This document shows, in pieces, positions 63,771 through 64,000 of a DNA stretch of 64,000 nucleotides. The DNA comes from Cristatella mucedo (taxonomy: Eukaryota > Bryozoa > Phylactolaemata > Cristatellidae), in assembly GCA_009760855.2 (NCBI GenBank), contig WPIO01000019.1, positions 4,569,501 through 4,633,500 on the forward strand, in the 5' to 3' direction. The notes under the pieces are model-generated. The model was not told where the DNA came from, searched no databases, and saw nothing but the letters and a program-made list of their open reading frames with translations. Numbering within the stretch: position 1 is the stretch's first letter; each line of letters starts with the position of its first letter. A program made the position numbers and the translations under genes.

Positions 63771-64000
63771 AGCTGAATATTGGGGTACAGCTGTATAGAG
63801 GGACAAAAGCTAAGCTCCTGCTCTTTTCGAGCTGCAAGAGAAGGCTTTACGTGTGCTGGAGACCGAGCTAAGCCTACTCATCCAAATCCTTAAAGCCAAC
63901 GGGCGAATCAGGGGTAAACGTTGTCATAGTATAGGGGTGCTTCAGCAGAGATAGCATCGGGGTCCGGGATCGCATACTGAGCATCATGACACAGACATTT
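63771..64000. other. Window end, nothing recognised
   Basis: May be further Tc1 debris; no readable motif. Confidence 0.3.

Overview
The window is a stretch of animal nuclear genome. It holds split genes with spliceosomal introns, a eukaryotic tRNA gene, and many decayed retrotransposons and DNA transposons. The elements suggest an invertebrate. Two CR1/L2-group LINE families are abundant, one with an (ATT)n tail and one with an ACATT-type tail. They come with tRNA-derived SINEs and Tc1/mariner, hAT and Ty3/Gypsy debris. A SPIN-like hAT MITE is also present; SPINs are known from several tetrapods and from a few invertebrates, including a pond snail. Slow intron evolution in SDHC and TBCD fits a spiralian such as a mollusc, but I cannot fix the taxon from sequence alone.

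I could assemble five protein-coding genes by eye. From left to right: (1) the 5' part of TBCD (tubulin-specific chaperone D, minus strand, 8 exons from 8581 down to 173, continuing off the left edge), with two GC-AG introns; (2) a complete SDHC (succinate dehydrogenase cytochrome b subunit, minus, 5 exons, 25706 to 18907, 168 aa); (3) an unrecognised plus-strand gene of six phase-consistent exons (34113 to 43549, about 1000 aa), whose giant GC-rich first exon is very different in composition from its surroundings; (4) PSMG4 (proteasome assembly chaperone 4, minus, intronless, 48744 to 48361); (5) the 3' part of CTNS (cystinosin, minus, 5 exons from 60890 to 54121, continuing off the right edge). 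There is one tRNA-Pro(UGG) gene at 11696-11767.

Layout: 1-8.6 kb TBCD, with a SINE and the SPIN-like element in introns; 8.6-18.9 kb intergenic, with the tRNA, LINE tails, a 12-bp minisatellite and an inverted-repeat unit; 18.9-25.7 kb SDHC; 25.7-33.9 kb repeat-rich spacer with a SINE, a LINE and a dead hAT transposase; 33.9-43.6 kb the unknown gene; 43.6-48.0 kb a LINE cluster with one LINE nested in another; 48.4-48.8 kb PSMG4; 49.5-52.3 kb a dead Gypsy element; 54.1-61 kb CTNS with a 5.6-kb repeat-filled intron; 61.4-64 kb LINE and Tc1/mariner debris. The genes share no pathway: they are housekeeping genes (tubulin folding, respiration, proteasome assembly, lysosomal cystine export) in a transposon-rich neighbourhood. 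Exon borders were set by hand from splice sites, reading phase and remembered vertebrate protein sequences, without any database search.
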